Part shown: positions 18,257 through 27,331 of the stretch, piece by piece
Position numbering within the stretch: the first letter of the stretch is position 1
Layout of the letters: every line of letters begins with the position of its first letter
From: Rhodocyclales bacterium
GTDB lineage: Bacteria > Pseudomonadota > Gammaproteobacteria > Burkholderiales > Rhodocyclaceae
Length of the DNA stretch: 64,000 bases
Direction of reading: 5' to 3'
Assembly: GCA_026399475.1 (NCBI GenBank)
Contig: JAPLQY010000020.1
Location: 1-64,000 of the forward strand
Made by a program: the position numbers and the translations under genes
The notes under the pieces: generated by a model
Database searches by the model: none
Told to the model about the DNA's origin: nothing
The model's input: the letters and a program-made list of their open reading frames with translations, nothing else

Positions 18257-19098
18257 TCCTGGATTTTGACCAGTCGGTCCTGCCCTTGCCGGGCTGCGAG
18301 CGGCTGGCTCTGGCGAATTGGCAGGAGCGCGTGCGCTTCGGCTGCCCGCTGCAGGTGCTGCAGCGCCTTGCCGGCGAGATCAGACCGGCCACTACAGGTC
18401 GGGCCACGATATTCCTGGGTAGCGGCGACTTCCATCACCTCAGTCATCCGCTGATCGAGGCCCATGCCGATCGCGCCGGGAAGCTGCAGGTCGTCGTCTT
18501 CGACAACCATCCGGACAATATGCTCTATCCGTTCGGCATTCACTGCGGCTCCTGGGTCTGGCATGTGAGCCGCCTGCCCAGCGTGGCCTGCGTGCATGTG
18601 CTGGGCATCACTTCGGCGGATGCGGGGCTGGCTCATGCCTGGGAAAATCGCTTGCGCCCGCTGCGCGATAGCCGGGTCCGCTACTGGTGCGTCGGACCCA
18701 AGCTGAACTGGATGAAATATTTCGGCATCACCGGCAGCCGCAGCTTCGGCTCCGTCGCGGAAATGCTCGATGCCTTTGCCGGGCACATCCAGGCGACCTC
18801 CGGCCTGATCTATTTGTCCATCGACAAGGACGTCCTGGCGCGCAGCGAGGTCCGCACCAACTGGGATCAGGGCGTGATGCGGATGGACGAACTCGGCGCG
18901 GCGATCCGCCTGCTGCAGGGCAGAATCGTCGCCAGCGACATCACCGGGGAAGTTTCTGTTTACCGCTATCGCAGCCGTCTCAAACGTCTAATGAGCGGTC
19001 TCGATGCACAAGCTGCAATTGCGCCAGAGGAGTTGCCCCAATGGCAGGAAAAACATCAGTCGATCAACCGCCAACTGCTGGACTGGCTGAACCCGTAG
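18235..19098 (+). CDS. Arginase/ureohydrolase-fold protein of unusual form
   Basis: 287 residues from a GTG at 18235 that overlaps the GNAT gene. The metal ligands of the ureohydrolase fold can be matched: GDFHH (65-68, in place of GGDHS), DNHPD (90-94, for DAHxD) and SIDKD (195-199, for SxDxD). This predicts a dinuclear Mn site acting on a guanidino, ureido or related amide bond, yet the sequence is well away from arginase or agmatinase and the N-terminus is short. It is the last gene of the plus-strand set and stops 3 bp before the convergent transporter gene. Confidence 0.75.
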   Translation: MAPAGPLILDFDQSVLPLPGCERLALANWQERVRFGCPLQVLQRLAGEIRPATTGRATIFLGSGDFHHLSHPLIEAHADRAGKLQVVVFDNHPDNMLYPFGIHCGSWVWHVSRLPSVACVHVLGITSADAGLAHAWENRLRPLRDSRVRYWCVGPKLNWMKYFGITGSRSFGSVAEMLDAFAGHIQATSGLIYLSIDKDVLARSEVRTNWDQGVMRMDELGAAIRLLQGRIVASDITGEVSVYRYRSRLKRLMSGLDAQAAIAPEELPQWQEKHQSINRQLLDWLNP

Positions 19099-19101
19099 CG
19101 C

Positions 19102-19488
19102 CTATGTATCCGGATGCCCGGCCTTGCTCAGGCTCAGGCACACGATTCCGAGCACGATGCTGACGCCGCCCAGGCACTGCATCAGGCTTAGCTTCTCGTC
19201 GAAAAACAATACCGAAACAATCAACACCATCACGACTTCCAGGTGCGAGGCGGCAAATGCCGGACCCACCGGCGCGTGCTTGAGCAGCGTCATCCAGGTG
19301 GCGAAGGCGCACAGGTAACCCAGCACTGCGGCCCAGGTCCACGGACTGGAGAGAATGTCGCGCAGCCAGTGCAGATGCGGAGCAAATTCGCCGGCCTGCA
19401 TGCCGGCCAGCTTGAAGGATATCTGGGTGCAGGTATCGAAAAGCATCAGCGCACCAAAGCCGATGACATAGAAGCGCGGCGTACTCAT
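19102..19488 (-). CDS. Small EamA/DMT-type membrane protein, subunit 2
   Basis: 128 residues with four hydrophobic segments (FYVIGFGALMLFDTCTQISF, WTWAAVLGYLCAFATW, VVMVLIVSVLFF and GGVSIVLGIVCLSL). Size and topology match single-repeat drug/metabolite transporters such as ArnE/ArnF, which work as heterodimers. The start overlaps the stop of the partner gene (ATGA). It faces the arginase-fold gene tail to tail. It may export the product of the neighbouring set, but this is inferred from proximity only. Confidence 0.75.
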   Translation of the reverse strand: MSTPRFYVIGFGALMLFDTCTQISFKLAGMQAGEFAPHLHWLRDILSSPWTWAAVLGYLCAFATWMTLLKHAPVGPAFAASHLEVVMVLIVSVLFFDEKLSLMQCLGGVSIVLGIVCLSLSKAGHPDT

Positions 19489-19853
19489 GTGCCCACCCCG
19501 GCGAAGCCGCCCGCCATGGCCACACCCATCGAAATCAACCACATTCCCGCCACCCGCATGCGGTCCAGGCGTTCATGGAACAGCAGTTTGCCGGCCAGCA
19601 TGACGACGACGATATTGATCGACCCGATCAGCACCGCCAGCGACAGCGGTATCAGCGACAGGAGCGCCAGCCAGGCGAAAAATTCGAACACGAAACAGCC
19701 CAGGCCCAGCCACATGACGGGCAACGACAGCATGGTCTTCCAGCGCCGCCACTCGGTGTCATGCTCTGTCACGGCCACCGCCTTCAAGGCCAGATGCCCG
19801 GCCGTGTCCAGCACGGCATTCAATATCCAGAAAAACAGGGCGGTAGCAGACAT
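19485..19853 (-). CDS. Small EamA/DMT-type membrane protein, subunit 1
   Basis: 122 residues, four hydrophobic segments, including WLGLGCFVFEFFAWLALLSL and LIGSINIVVVMLAGKLLF. It is paralogous in layout to the next gene, with which it overlaps by 4 bp, so a heterodimeric transporter is likely. The ATG at 19853 lies 25 bp from the stop of the cinA-like gene, which is transcribed in the same direction upstream. Confidence 0.75.
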   Translation of the reverse strand: MSATALFFWILNAVLDTAGHLALKAVAVTEHDTEWRRWKTMLSLPVMWLGLGCFVFEFFAWLALLSLIPLSLAVLIGSINIVVVMLAGKLLFHERLDRMRVAGMWLISMGVAMAGGFAGVGT

Positions 19854-19877
19854 GGTTCGAGTCGGACTGATTGAGTT

Positions 19878-20639
19878 TCAGGGCTTGGGGTCGAACTGAT
19901 AAGCCAGTTCCGCCACCCCGCGCCGGATCAACTCCATCGCCGCGGGTACTTCTTCCGGCGCACCGCGCACCCCGAGTTCGATGTGGCGCTGAACCTCATT
20001 CGAGCCAAGAAAGGGCAGACTGAATACCTTGACACCGGGATGGTCCGCCTCAACGCGAAGCATCAGCGGCGTCAGTGCGCTCTCGATGCCTTGCCAGACC
20101 AGGATCGCGGCTTCCGCCGAAGGTCGCTGGTTGAAGCAATGGGCATATTGGGTATCGAGCACCCACTCGATCATCGGCCAGGCCATTTGCGGAAAGCCCG
20201 GCATGAAGTGATGATCGCCCCAGGAGAATCCGGGAATGCGGTTGAACGGATTGGGGATGATCCGGCTGCCGAGAGGATACCGTCCCATGTCGAGCGCATA
20301 GTCAGTGACTTCGCGACCGATCTCGGCATAGCGACCGCGAATCTCGCGTTCGGCCTCCGGATGCAGCACGAGCTCGACCCCGACGGCGGCCGCGGCCGCC
20401 TGCCGCGTGTGGTCGTCGGGCGTGTTGCCGATGCCGCCGCAACTGAACACGATGTCGCCGGCAGCGAATGAACGGCGCAAGGTCTCGGTCAGGCGCTCCC
20501 GGTTGTCGCCGTGGTACAGCGCCCAGTCCAGCGTCAGGCCGCGCGCGGCGAGCAGTTCGACAATCCGGGCGAAATGCTTGTCCTGGCGTCGACCGAGGGT
20601 GATCTCGTCGCCAATGATCAGGGCACCGATGCCTTTCAT
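19878..20639 (-). CDS. CinA-type molybdopterin-binding-fold protein (stand-alone N-domain)
   Basis: 253 residues. IGALIIGDEITLGRRQDKH and VFSCGGIGNTPDDHTRQAAA are the two signature stretches of the MoaB/Mog fold as found in the N-terminal half of CinA (competence/damage-inducible protein, in some species an NMN deamidase or ADP-ribose pyrophosphatase). The C-terminal deamidase domain is absent. The start at 20639 overlaps the EI24 gene stop (ATGA). It is the fourth gene of the crcB-hrpA-EI24 string. Confidence 0.85.
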   Translation of the reverse strand: MKGIGALIIGDEITLGRRQDKHFARIVELLAARGLTLDWALYHGDNRERLTETLRRSFAAGDIVFSCGGIGNTPDDHTRQAAAAAVGVELVLHPEAEREIRGRYAEIGREVTDYALDMGRYPLGSRIIPNPFNRIPGFSWGDHHFMPGFPQMAWPMIEWVLDTQYAHCFNQRPSAEAAILVWQGIESALTPLMLRVEADHPGVKVFSLPFLGSNEVQRHIELGVRGAPEEVPAAMELIRRGVAELAYQFDPKP

Positions 20640-21358
20640 AGTTCTATGCCTCCTTCCTGGCGCTGACGCCGCAGTGCCGCAAGTCCGAGGTGCACGAAGA
20701 CCAGTGCCGTGAAAGCGGGCGCCAGCAGATTGGCCAGAGGCACATGCGCCGCGGCGGCGGTACCGAGACCGGCGAAGTAGAAGCGGCTGCGATTCTCCTC
20801 GACCAGACGCTGCATCTCGGCGCGCGTCGCATGTTCGGCCAGGGCATCGAAGCGGAAGGTTCGTTGGTTCAGCCAGGTGCCCCACAGCAGCGGCAATACC
20901 AGCAGCGCGCCGGGAATCAGCAGCAGGGGCAGCATCGCCAGGCAGCCGACGACAAAGATCACGCCGGCCCCCAGTGTATTGCCCAGGCTGCCCCAGAACA
21001 CGTTCTCGCCATGACGGCCTAGTTCCGGATAGTCGTGCGCTGCCACCAGGTTGATCAATCGCGGCAAGGCAAACACCGCCACCAGAAGTATGGCGGTGAT
21101 GTAGACCAGCGAGGCAAAGGCCGCCAGCAGCAGGAACACGGCTGCCCAGTGAGCGACCCACTCCCAACCTGACCAGGGCAATTGCGGGACCATGCTCACA
21201 ATACGCGCCGTCAGCGCCACGCCGTGCGCCCAGACTGCAAAGGCGACGGAGACCCACAAGACCAGCGCCACCAGCGGCGGCCAGATTGCCTGCCACAACA
21301 CTTCGCCCCGCGTCAGGTCGCGCAGCGATTTGGTGAAGGCAACAAAGACTTCCATCAT
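20636..21358 (-). CDS. EI24/CysZ-like integral membrane protein
   Basis: 240 residues with at least four long hydrophobic segments (LVALVLWVSVAFAVWAHGVA, FLLLAAFASLVYITAILLVA, AGVIFVVGCLAMLPLLLI, LLAPAFTALVFVHLG) and the conserved LPLLWGTWLNQRTFRFDAL region of the EI24 domain. The CysZ branch imports sulfate, but betaproteobacterial members beside cinA are usually uncharacterised. Both ends overlap neighbours by 4 bp. Confidence 0.8.
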   Translation of the reverse strand: MMEVFVAFTKSLRDLTRGEVLWQAIWPPLVALVLWVSVAFAVWAHGVALTARIVSMVPQLPWSGWEWVAHWAAVFLLLAAFASLVYITAILLVAVFALPRLINLVAAHDYPELGRHGENVFWGSLGNTLGAGVIFVVGCLAMLPLLLIPGALLVLPLLWGTWLNQRTFRFDALAEHATRAEMQRLVEENRSRFYFAGLGTAAAAHVPLANLLAPAFTALVFVHLGLAALRRQRQEGGIEL

Positions 21359-24300
21359 TTATGCACCCGGCTATCCCACATCTTCTGCAATCGTTTCACC
21401 GAGACCGGGGATGATGTTTTCAGTTCCTGCGCAAACAGCGCCACGCGCAGTTCTTCGAGCAGCCAGCGGAATTCATCGAGGAAGGCGTCCCCCGTCTGTC
21501 CCGATTTGAGCATGGCATTGCGTTCGCGCTCCCAAGGGCGGCCCAAGCCTTGCCAGTCTGCCATCAATCGCGCATCGCGGGCCGGGTCACTGCGCGCCTT
21601 GTCCAGGCGCAGGCTGATCGCCTTGAGGTAGCGCGGGTAATGCTGCAACCGCTCGAAGGGCGTGACGGCAATAAACCTTCTCGGCATAAGTTCGGCAAGC
21701 TGTGCGCTGATATCGGTACAAGCCTGCGGATAGGCCTTCTGCATCGAGGCGAGTTTCTTTGCCAGCACGCCATGCTCGGCCAGGATGATGCCGATCAACC
21801 GCAGGATTTCCTGTGCCACCAGCAGGACGCGGCCACGCGCCGCCTCGCGCCGTGTCGCGAACGCCGACTCATCGGAGGGCAACGGGTCCATCAGGCAGGT
21901 GCGCTCCAGCGTCACCGCAATCAGTTGTTCCCTGAGTTCCCTCTCGGTACCCAGGGCGACAAACTGCAATGCCAGCTCGCGCAAGCCGGTCAGCTTCTCG
22001 ATGGATTTCACCTGGGCCACCAGTTGCAGCGCAAACAGCCGCGCCATGCCGCGGCGATGTTCGGCACGCGCCTTTTCTTCGGTGTCAAACGCCGTCAGGC
22101 GCACGCTCTCGCCCATGTCCACCAGGGCCGGGAAACCCAGCGTGGTACCGGTGCCGACCTTCACCTCCATGAGTTCGGGAAGCAGGCCGAAGGTCCACGC
22201 GGTGGCACCGGACAATTCTCCGCCGGCTGGCTCGTGCCGTATTTCGGCCGCGGCATAGGCCTGCTCGACACGGCTGCGATACTCGGCGCGCAACTCGGCC
22301 AGGTTGCGCGAAATCGCCAATGTGCCGCCATGCTCGTCGGTGAGGCGGAAGTTCATGAACAGGTGGGGCCGCAACTCACCCGTACGGAAAGCATCGAGCG
22401 GCAGTTTCATGGCCAGATGCTCCTCGGCCGTCCGGGTCAGGGCTCGCACCAGGGGCTCGTCAAGATCCGCATTGTTACCATGGGCCTCGCAGAAATCGCT
22501 GGCGAATTCGTCGAGCGGCTGCAGGCGGTGGCGGTACTTCTGCTGCAAGGTTTTCAGCAGCGCCAGAATCTTTTCCTTGAGCAGCCCCGGCACCAGCCAT
22601 TCGCAACGGTTGGCCGGCAGCTGGTTGAGCGCCGTGAGCGGCAGCACGAGCGTGACGCCGTCATCGGCCGCGCCCGGATCGTGGTGATAGCTCAGCTTGA
22701 AACTCTGTCCGCGATGCGTGAGCGCCGGCGGGAAGGCATCGGTGGTGATGCCCGCCGCCTCGTGGCGCATCAGCTGTTCCTTCTCCAGGCAGAGCAGCTT
22801 CGGGTTCGCACTTTCAGCCTCGCGCCGCCAGTGGTCGAAGGCCGCCAGCGTGATGATGCCCGCGGGAATCTTGTCGTCATAGAAGGCGTAGATCAGTTCG
22901 TCATCGACCAGCACATCGGGGCGGCGCGACTTGTGTTCCAGAGCCTGGATTTCCTTCATGAGCCTGGCGTTGTGCTGGAAAAAGCGCCACTTCTTCATCC
23001 AGTCCTCGCCGACCTGGCCTTCTACCAGCGCCTCGCGGATCAGGATTTCGCGGGCCAGCTTCGGATCGCTGGGGCCGTAGTGCACGCGCCGCTTGGCATG
23101 CAGCATCAGGCCATGCAGGGTAACGCGCTCCCAGGCCACGACCTGGCCTGGGCCCTTCTCCCAGTGCGGCTCATAGACATGCTTGCGGATCAGGTGGGCA
23201 CCCACCTGCTCCAGCCATTCCGGTTCGACCTTGGCGATGCAGCGTGCGAACAGGCGCGAGGTTTCCACCAGTTCGGCGGCGACGATCCAGCGTCCGGCCT
23301 TCTTCACAAGACTGGAGCCGGGATGGATGTAGAAGCGGATGCCGCGTGCGCCGAGATAGTTCTTGTCTTCCTCGCTGATCAGGCCGATGTGGCCGAGCAG
23401 GCCAGTGAGCAGCGCCTTGTGGATCGCCTCGAAATTCGCCGGGAACTGGTTCTCTTTCCAGCCGTGTTCGGTACACACCACGTGCAACTGCGCATGCACG
23501 TCGCGCCATTCGCGCAGACGCAGCCAGTTGATGAAGTTCTGCCGGCACCACTGGCGCTGCTTGTTCGATGTCTCGTGCTTCCAGACTTGATCCGCACCGG
23601 TCCAGAGTTTCAGGTAGGAGAGGAACTCGGATTTTTCGTCCTTCCATTTGGCATGCGCCTGGTCGGCCGCCGCCGCCTGCTCCTGCGGTCGGTCGCGGGG
23701 GTCCTGGGTACCCAGTGCAGCGGCGATGATGAGCACCTCGCGCAGGCAGTTGTGCTCACGCGCTGCCAGGATCATGCGGCCGATCTTCGGATCGAGGGGG
23801 AGCTTTGCCAGTTCAACGCCGACCGTGGTCAGCGCCTTGGTGGTCTCGTCCATGGCGCCGAGTTCGGCCAGCAACTGATAGCCGTCGGCGATCATGCGCG
23901 GCGCCGGCGCTTCGAGGAAGGGGAAATCTTCGACATCGCCCAGATGCAGGGACTTCATGCGCAAAATGACGCCGGCCAGACTGGAACGCAGGATCTCCGG
24001 CTCGGTGTAGGCCGGGCGTTGGTTGAAATCCTCTTCGTCATAAAGCTTGAAGCAGATGCCTGCCGAAACTCGCCCGCAGCGCCCGGCACGCTGGCTGGCC
24101 GCCGCGCGCGAAATCGGCTCGACCTGCAATTGCTCGACCTTGTTGCGATGACTATAGCGTTTGACGCGCGCCAGGCCCGAGTCGACCACGTAGCGTATGC
24201 CGGGCACGGTCAGCGAGGTCTCGGCGACATTGGTCGCCAGCACCACGCGCCGGCCCTGATGTCCGGCGAATACCCGCGCCTGCTCGACCACCGACTGACG

Positions 24301-25098
24301 GGCGAAAAGCGGCAGCACTTCCAGTCCCGGTGGGTGGTGTTTGCGCAGCGCTTCTGCCGCCTCGCGTATCTCTCGCTCGCCGGGCAGGAACACCAGCACG
24401 TCACCCGGTCCGGCGCGGTGCGCCTCGTCCACCGCATCGACGATGGCGTCATTGAGGTCGCCTTCCTTCTTTTCCTGCCAGGGACGATAGCGCGTTTCGA
24501 TCGGGTAAAGCCGGCCCGAGACTTCGATCACCGGCGCACCGTTGAAATGTCGGCTGAAACGCTCGGCATCGAGGGTGGCCGAGGTGACGATGACTTTCAG
24601 GTCCGGCCGCTTCGGCATCAGCTGCTTGAGGTAGCCGAGCAGGAAATCGATGTTGAGGCTGCGCTCGTGCGCCTCGTCGATCAGTATCGTGTCGTACTGC
24701 CTCAACAGCGGGTCCGTCTGCGTTTCGGCGAGCAGGATGCCGTCGGTCATCAGCTTGATGTAGGACGAGGGCGTGACCTTGTCGGTGAAGCGGATCTTGA
24801 AGCCGACATGGCGGCCTAGCTCCGATTTCAGCTCCTGCGAAATGCGCGTCGCCGTGGCTCGTGCGGCAATGCGCCGGGGCTGGGTGTGGCCGATCAGGCC
24901 GTTCAGGCCGCGGCCGATTTCGAGGCAGATCTTCGGCAGTTGCGTGGTCTTGCCCGAGCCGGTCTCGCCGCAGATCACCACGACCTGATGCTTCAGTATC
25001 GCCGCGCCGATTTCGGCGCGACGCACATTCACCGGCAGCGCTTCGTCATAGCTCAGCGCGGGCAGACCAGCCCGTCGCGCCTCGGGGTCGAACCTCAT
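21355..25098 (-). CDS. hrpA: ATP-dependent RNA helicase HrpA
   Basis: 1247 residues from the ATG at 25098; an open frame upstream is only the crcB region. Near the N-terminus are VVICGETGSGKTT (Walker A), LIDEAHERSLN (DEAH box II), SATLDAERF (motif III) and QRAGRCGR (motif VI), followed by the HA2/OB region and the long C-terminal extension typical of HrpA. The E. coli enzyme helps rescue collided ribosomes. It overlaps crcB and the EI24 gene by 4 bp each. A long open frame on the other strand (21550-24819) is a GC-bias shadow. Confidence 0.93.
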   Translation of the reverse strand: MRFDPEARRAGLPALSYDEALPVNVRRAEIGAAILKHQVVVICGETGSGKTTQLPKICLEIGRGLNGLIGHTQPRRIAARATATRISQELKSELGRHVGFKIRFTDKVTPSSYIKLMTDGILLAETQTDPLLRQYDTILIDEAHERSLNIDFLLGYLKQLMPKRPDLKVIVTSATLDAERFSRHFNGAPVIEVSGRLYPIETRYRPWQEKKEGDLNDAIVDAVDEAHRAGPGDVLVFLPGEREIREAAEALRKHHPPGLEVLPLFARQSVVEQARVFAGHQGRRVVLATNVAETSLTVPGIRYVVDSGLARVKRYSHRNKVEQLQVEPISRAAASQRAGRCGRVSAGICFKLYDEEDFNQRPAYTEPEILRSSLAGVILRMKSLHLGDVEDFPFLEAPAPRMIADGYQLLAELGAMDETTKALTTVGVELAKLPLDPKIGRMILAAREHNCLREVLIIAAALGTQDPRDRPQEQAAAADQAHAKWKDEKSEFLSYLKLWTGADQVWKHETSNKQRQWCRQNFINWLRLREWRDVHAQLHVVCTEHGWKENQFPANFEAIHKALLTGLLGHIGLISEEDKNYLGARGIRFYIHPGSSLVKKAGRWIVAAELVETSRLFARCIAKVEPEWLEQVGAHLIRKHVYEPHWEKGPGQVVAWERVTLHGLMLHAKRRVHYGPSDPKLAREILIREALVEGQVGEDWMKKWRFFQHNARLMKEIQALEHKSRRPDVLVDDELIYAFYDDKIPAGIITLAAFDHWRREAESANPKLLCLEKEQLMRHEAAGITTDAFPPALTHRGQSFKLSYHHDPGAADDGVTLVLPLTALNQLPANRCEWLVPGLLKEKILALLKTLQQKYRHRLQPLDEFASDFCEAHGNNADLDEPLVRALTRTAEEHLAMKLPLDAFRTGELRPHLFMNFRLTDEHGGTLAISRNLAELRAEYRSRVEQAYAAAEIRHEPAGGELSGATAWTFGLLPELMEVKVGTGTTLGFPALVDMGESVRLTAFDTEEKARAEHRRGMARLFALQLVAQVKSIEKLTGLRELALQFVALGTERELREQLIAVTLERTCLMDPLPSDESAFATRREAARGRVLLVAQEILRLIGIILAEHGVLAKKLASMQKAYPQACTDISAQLAELMPRRFIAVTPFERLQHYPRYLKAISLRLDKARSDPARDARLMADWQGLGRPWERERNAMLKSGQTGDAFLDEFRWLLEELRVALFAQELKTSSPVSVKRLQKMWDSRVHK

Positions 25099-25478
25099 TG
25101 CGCCAGCTTGTGGATGGTGAAAATGCCCAGCCCGGTCATCAGCAGCGAACCGAACAGGTGCAAGGCCGCGGCACCCACCGCCCAGCCGTAGCGCGCGTTC
25201 TGGATCAGGTGCACCACTTCGGCCGAAAAAGTCGAGAAGGTGGTCAGCGCGCCGAGAAAGCCGGTGATGAAGAACAGCTTGAGTTCGGGCGGCATTTCGG
25301 CATTGAGGTGGAATACCATCACCGCAGCGCCGACCAGATAGCCGCCGATCAGGTTGGCTGCCAGCGTGCCCATCGGCACGGCGACGAACACCGGGTTGAG
25401 CCAGAGACCCAAGCCGTAGCGCAACCAGGCGCCCAGTACGGCACCGCCACCGATGGCGAGAAGGCTTGTCCAATTCAT
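25095..25478 (-). CDS. crcB: Fluoride ion channel FluC/CrcB
   Basis: 127 residues, four membrane helices. The GGxxGAxxRY start (GGGAVLGAWLRYGLG), GTLAANLIGGYLVG and GALTTFSTFSAEVV (the TFSTF phenylalanine/serine track) are family hallmarks. It exports fluoride. I start at the ATG at 25478 (MNWTSLLAIGGG); ATGs slightly upstream are possible. It is the first gene of the hrpA string, divergent from glnS across 59 bp; no fluoride riboswitch fits in that space. Confidence 0.93.
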   Translation of the reverse strand: MNWTSLLAIGGGAVLGAWLRYGLGLWLNPVFVAVPMGTLAANLIGGYLVGAAVMVFHLNAEMPPELKLFFITGFLGALTTFSTFSAEVVHLIQNARYGWAVGAAALHLFGSLLMTGLGIFTIHKLAQ

Positions 25479-25537
25479 TGTCGCCATTTTACGCCTGCCG
25501 GTAGAATTGCGGCTTCGCACCAAAGCACACTGCCATC

Positions 25538-27289
25538 ATGGCCGACATCGACAAGCCCTCCAATTTCATCCGCCACATCATCGACGCCGATCTCAAGGCC
25601 GGCAAGTACGCGCATCGCCGCTGGAGCGGAGCACCCGGCCCGGCCGCACAGCAGAAGGCCGGCGCTGGCGACCCGGCGAAGATCCGCACCCGCTTCCCGC
25701 CGGAACCCAACGGCTACCTGCATTTCGGCCATGCCAAGTCGATCTGCCTGAATTTCGGCCTGGCACTGGACTATGAGGGCGCCTGCCACCTGCGTTTCGA
25801 CGATACCAACCCGGAAAAGGAAGAACAGGAGTACGTGGATTCGATCATCGACGCCGTGCACTGGCTCGGCTTCGACTGGAAGGGAAATCAGTACTTCGCC
25901 TCCGACTACTTCCAGTGGATGTACGACTTCGCCGAGAAACTGATCGAGGCGGGCCACGCTTATGTCGACTCGCAGACGGCCGACGAGATGCGCGCCAGCC
26001 GCGGCACATTGACCACAGCCGGCAACAACTCGCCGTTCCGCTCGCGCACCCCGGCAGAGAACCTTTCCCTGTTCCGTGCCATGCGCGCCGGCGAGTTTCC
26101 CGACGGCACCCACATCCTGCGCGCCAAGGTGGACATGAGTTCGGGCAACATCAACCTGCGCGACCCGGCCATCTACCGCATCCGCCACGCCACGCACCAC
26201 GCCACCGGGGACACCTGGTGCATCTACCCGATGTACACCTACGCCCATCCGATCGAGGACGCACTGGAGAACATCACGCACTCGATCTGCACCCTGGAGT
26301 TCGAAGACCAGCGCCCCTTTTACGACTGGCTGCTGGCGCGGCTGGCCGAGCTCGGCTGCGTGAACACGCCGCTGCCGCAGCAGATCGAATTCGCCCGACT
26401 CAACCTCTCTTACGTCGTGCTCTCCAAGCGCAAGCTGATCCAGCTGGTCGAGGAAAAGCATGTCGATGGCTGGGATGACCCGCGCCTGCCGACCCTGGTC
26501 GGCGCGCGCCGCCGCGGCTTCACGCCGGAAGGCTTTCGCCGTTTCAGCGAGATGATCGGCGTCACCAAGTCCGACTCATGGATCGACATCAGCGTGCTGG
26601 AGGATTGCCAGCGCGAGCACCTCAACGAAACCGCACCGCGCCGCATCGCCGTGCTCGATCCGGTCAAGCTGGTCATCGACAACTATCCCGAGGAGCAGGA
26701 AGAAGAATGCCTGGCTCCCAATCACCCGCAGAAACCCGAGTGGGGCAAGCGCCCGGTACCCTTTTCGAAGGAACTCTGGATCGAGCGCGAGGACTTCATG
26801 GAAGTCCCGTCCAAGGGCTACTTCCGCCTCTTTCCAGGCAACACCGTGCGCCTGCGCTATGGCTTCGTCGTCAAATGCGCCGGCTGCGAAAAAGATGCGG
26901 ACGGCAAAGTTACGGCTGTTCATTGCGAATATATGGCCGACTCGAAATCGGGCACGCCGGGTTCCGACAGCTACAAGGTCAAGGGCAACATCCACTGGGT
27001 CTCGGCGAAACATGCCTATGCAGCAGAGGTGCGTTTGTACGACCGGCTGTTTGCGGTCGAGGCGCCGGGCGAAGGTGGGCGCGATTTCATCACCGACCTC
27101 AATCCGAACTCCAAAGTCGTCATCACTGCGCAACTCGAAGCGGCGCTGAAAGGCGCGGCTGCCGAAGACCGCTTCCAGTTCGAACGCCACGGCTACTTCG
27201 TCGCAGACCGGATCGACTCGAGACCCGGGACGCCAGTGTTCAATCGCGCGGTGACGCTGAAGGACTCGTGGGCGAAGGGGAGAGCCTGA
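25538..27289 (+). CDS. glnS: Glutaminyl-tRNA synthetase
   Basis: 583 residues. The HIGH-type motif is in FPPEPNGYLHFGHAKS and the KMSKS-type motif is VLSKRKL. The anticodon-binding beta-barrels are in the C-terminal third (IEREDFMEVPSKGYFRLFPG). Slightly longer than E. coli (554). It charges tRNA-Gln directly. It stands alone and is convergent with dctP, with a stem-loop starting at its stop codon. Confidence 0.97.
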   Translation: MADIDKPSNFIRHIIDADLKAGKYAHRRWSGAPGPAAQQKAGAGDPAKIRTRFPPEPNGYLHFGHAKSICLNFGLALDYEGACHLRFDDTNPEKEEQEYVDSIIDAVHWLGFDWKGNQYFASDYFQWMYDFAEKLIEAGHAYVDSQTADEMRASRGTLTTAGNNSPFRSRTPAENLSLFRAMRAGEFPDGTHILRAKVDMSSGNINLRDPAIYRIRHATHHATGDTWCIYPMYTYAHPIEDALENITHSICTLEFEDQRPFYDWLLARLAELGCVNTPLPQQIEFARLNLSYVVLSKRKLIQLVEEKHVDGWDDPRLPTLVGARRRGFTPEGFRRFSEMIGVTKSDSWIDISVLEDCQREHLNETAPRRIAVLDPVKLVIDNYPEEQEEECLAPNHPQKPEWGKRPVPFSKELWIEREDFMEVPSKGYFRLFPGNTVRLRYGFVVKCAGCEKDADGKVTAVHCEYMADSKSGTPGSDSYKVKGNIHWVSAKHAYAAEVRLYDRLFAVEAPGEGGRDFITDLNPNSKVVITAQLEAALKGAAAEDRFQFERHGYFVADRIDSRPGTPVFNRAVTLKDSWAKGRA

Positions 27290-27310
27290 CCGGCGGCAAG
27301 GCCGCCGGTC
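27288..27310. terminator. Hairpin between convergent glnS and dctP
   Basis: GACCGGCGGC-AAG-GCCGCCGGTC is a perfect 10-bp stem with a 3-nt loop, beginning in the glnS stop codon. No T run follows on either strand, but the position suggests a bidirectional terminator. Confidence 0.6.
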
Positions 27311-27331
27311 GGAAGACAATCGGCAGCGGAG

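Noticed and set aside
21550-24819. Open frame of 1089 codons on plus, opposite hrpA
   Set aside because: Exact antisense of a motif-rich HrpA; Gln/Arg/His-rich composition typical of GC-bias shadow frames, no domain signature.
25479-25537. Fluoride riboswitch in front of crcB
   Set aside because: The divergent gap to glnS is only 59 bp and shows no matching pseudoknot sequence.
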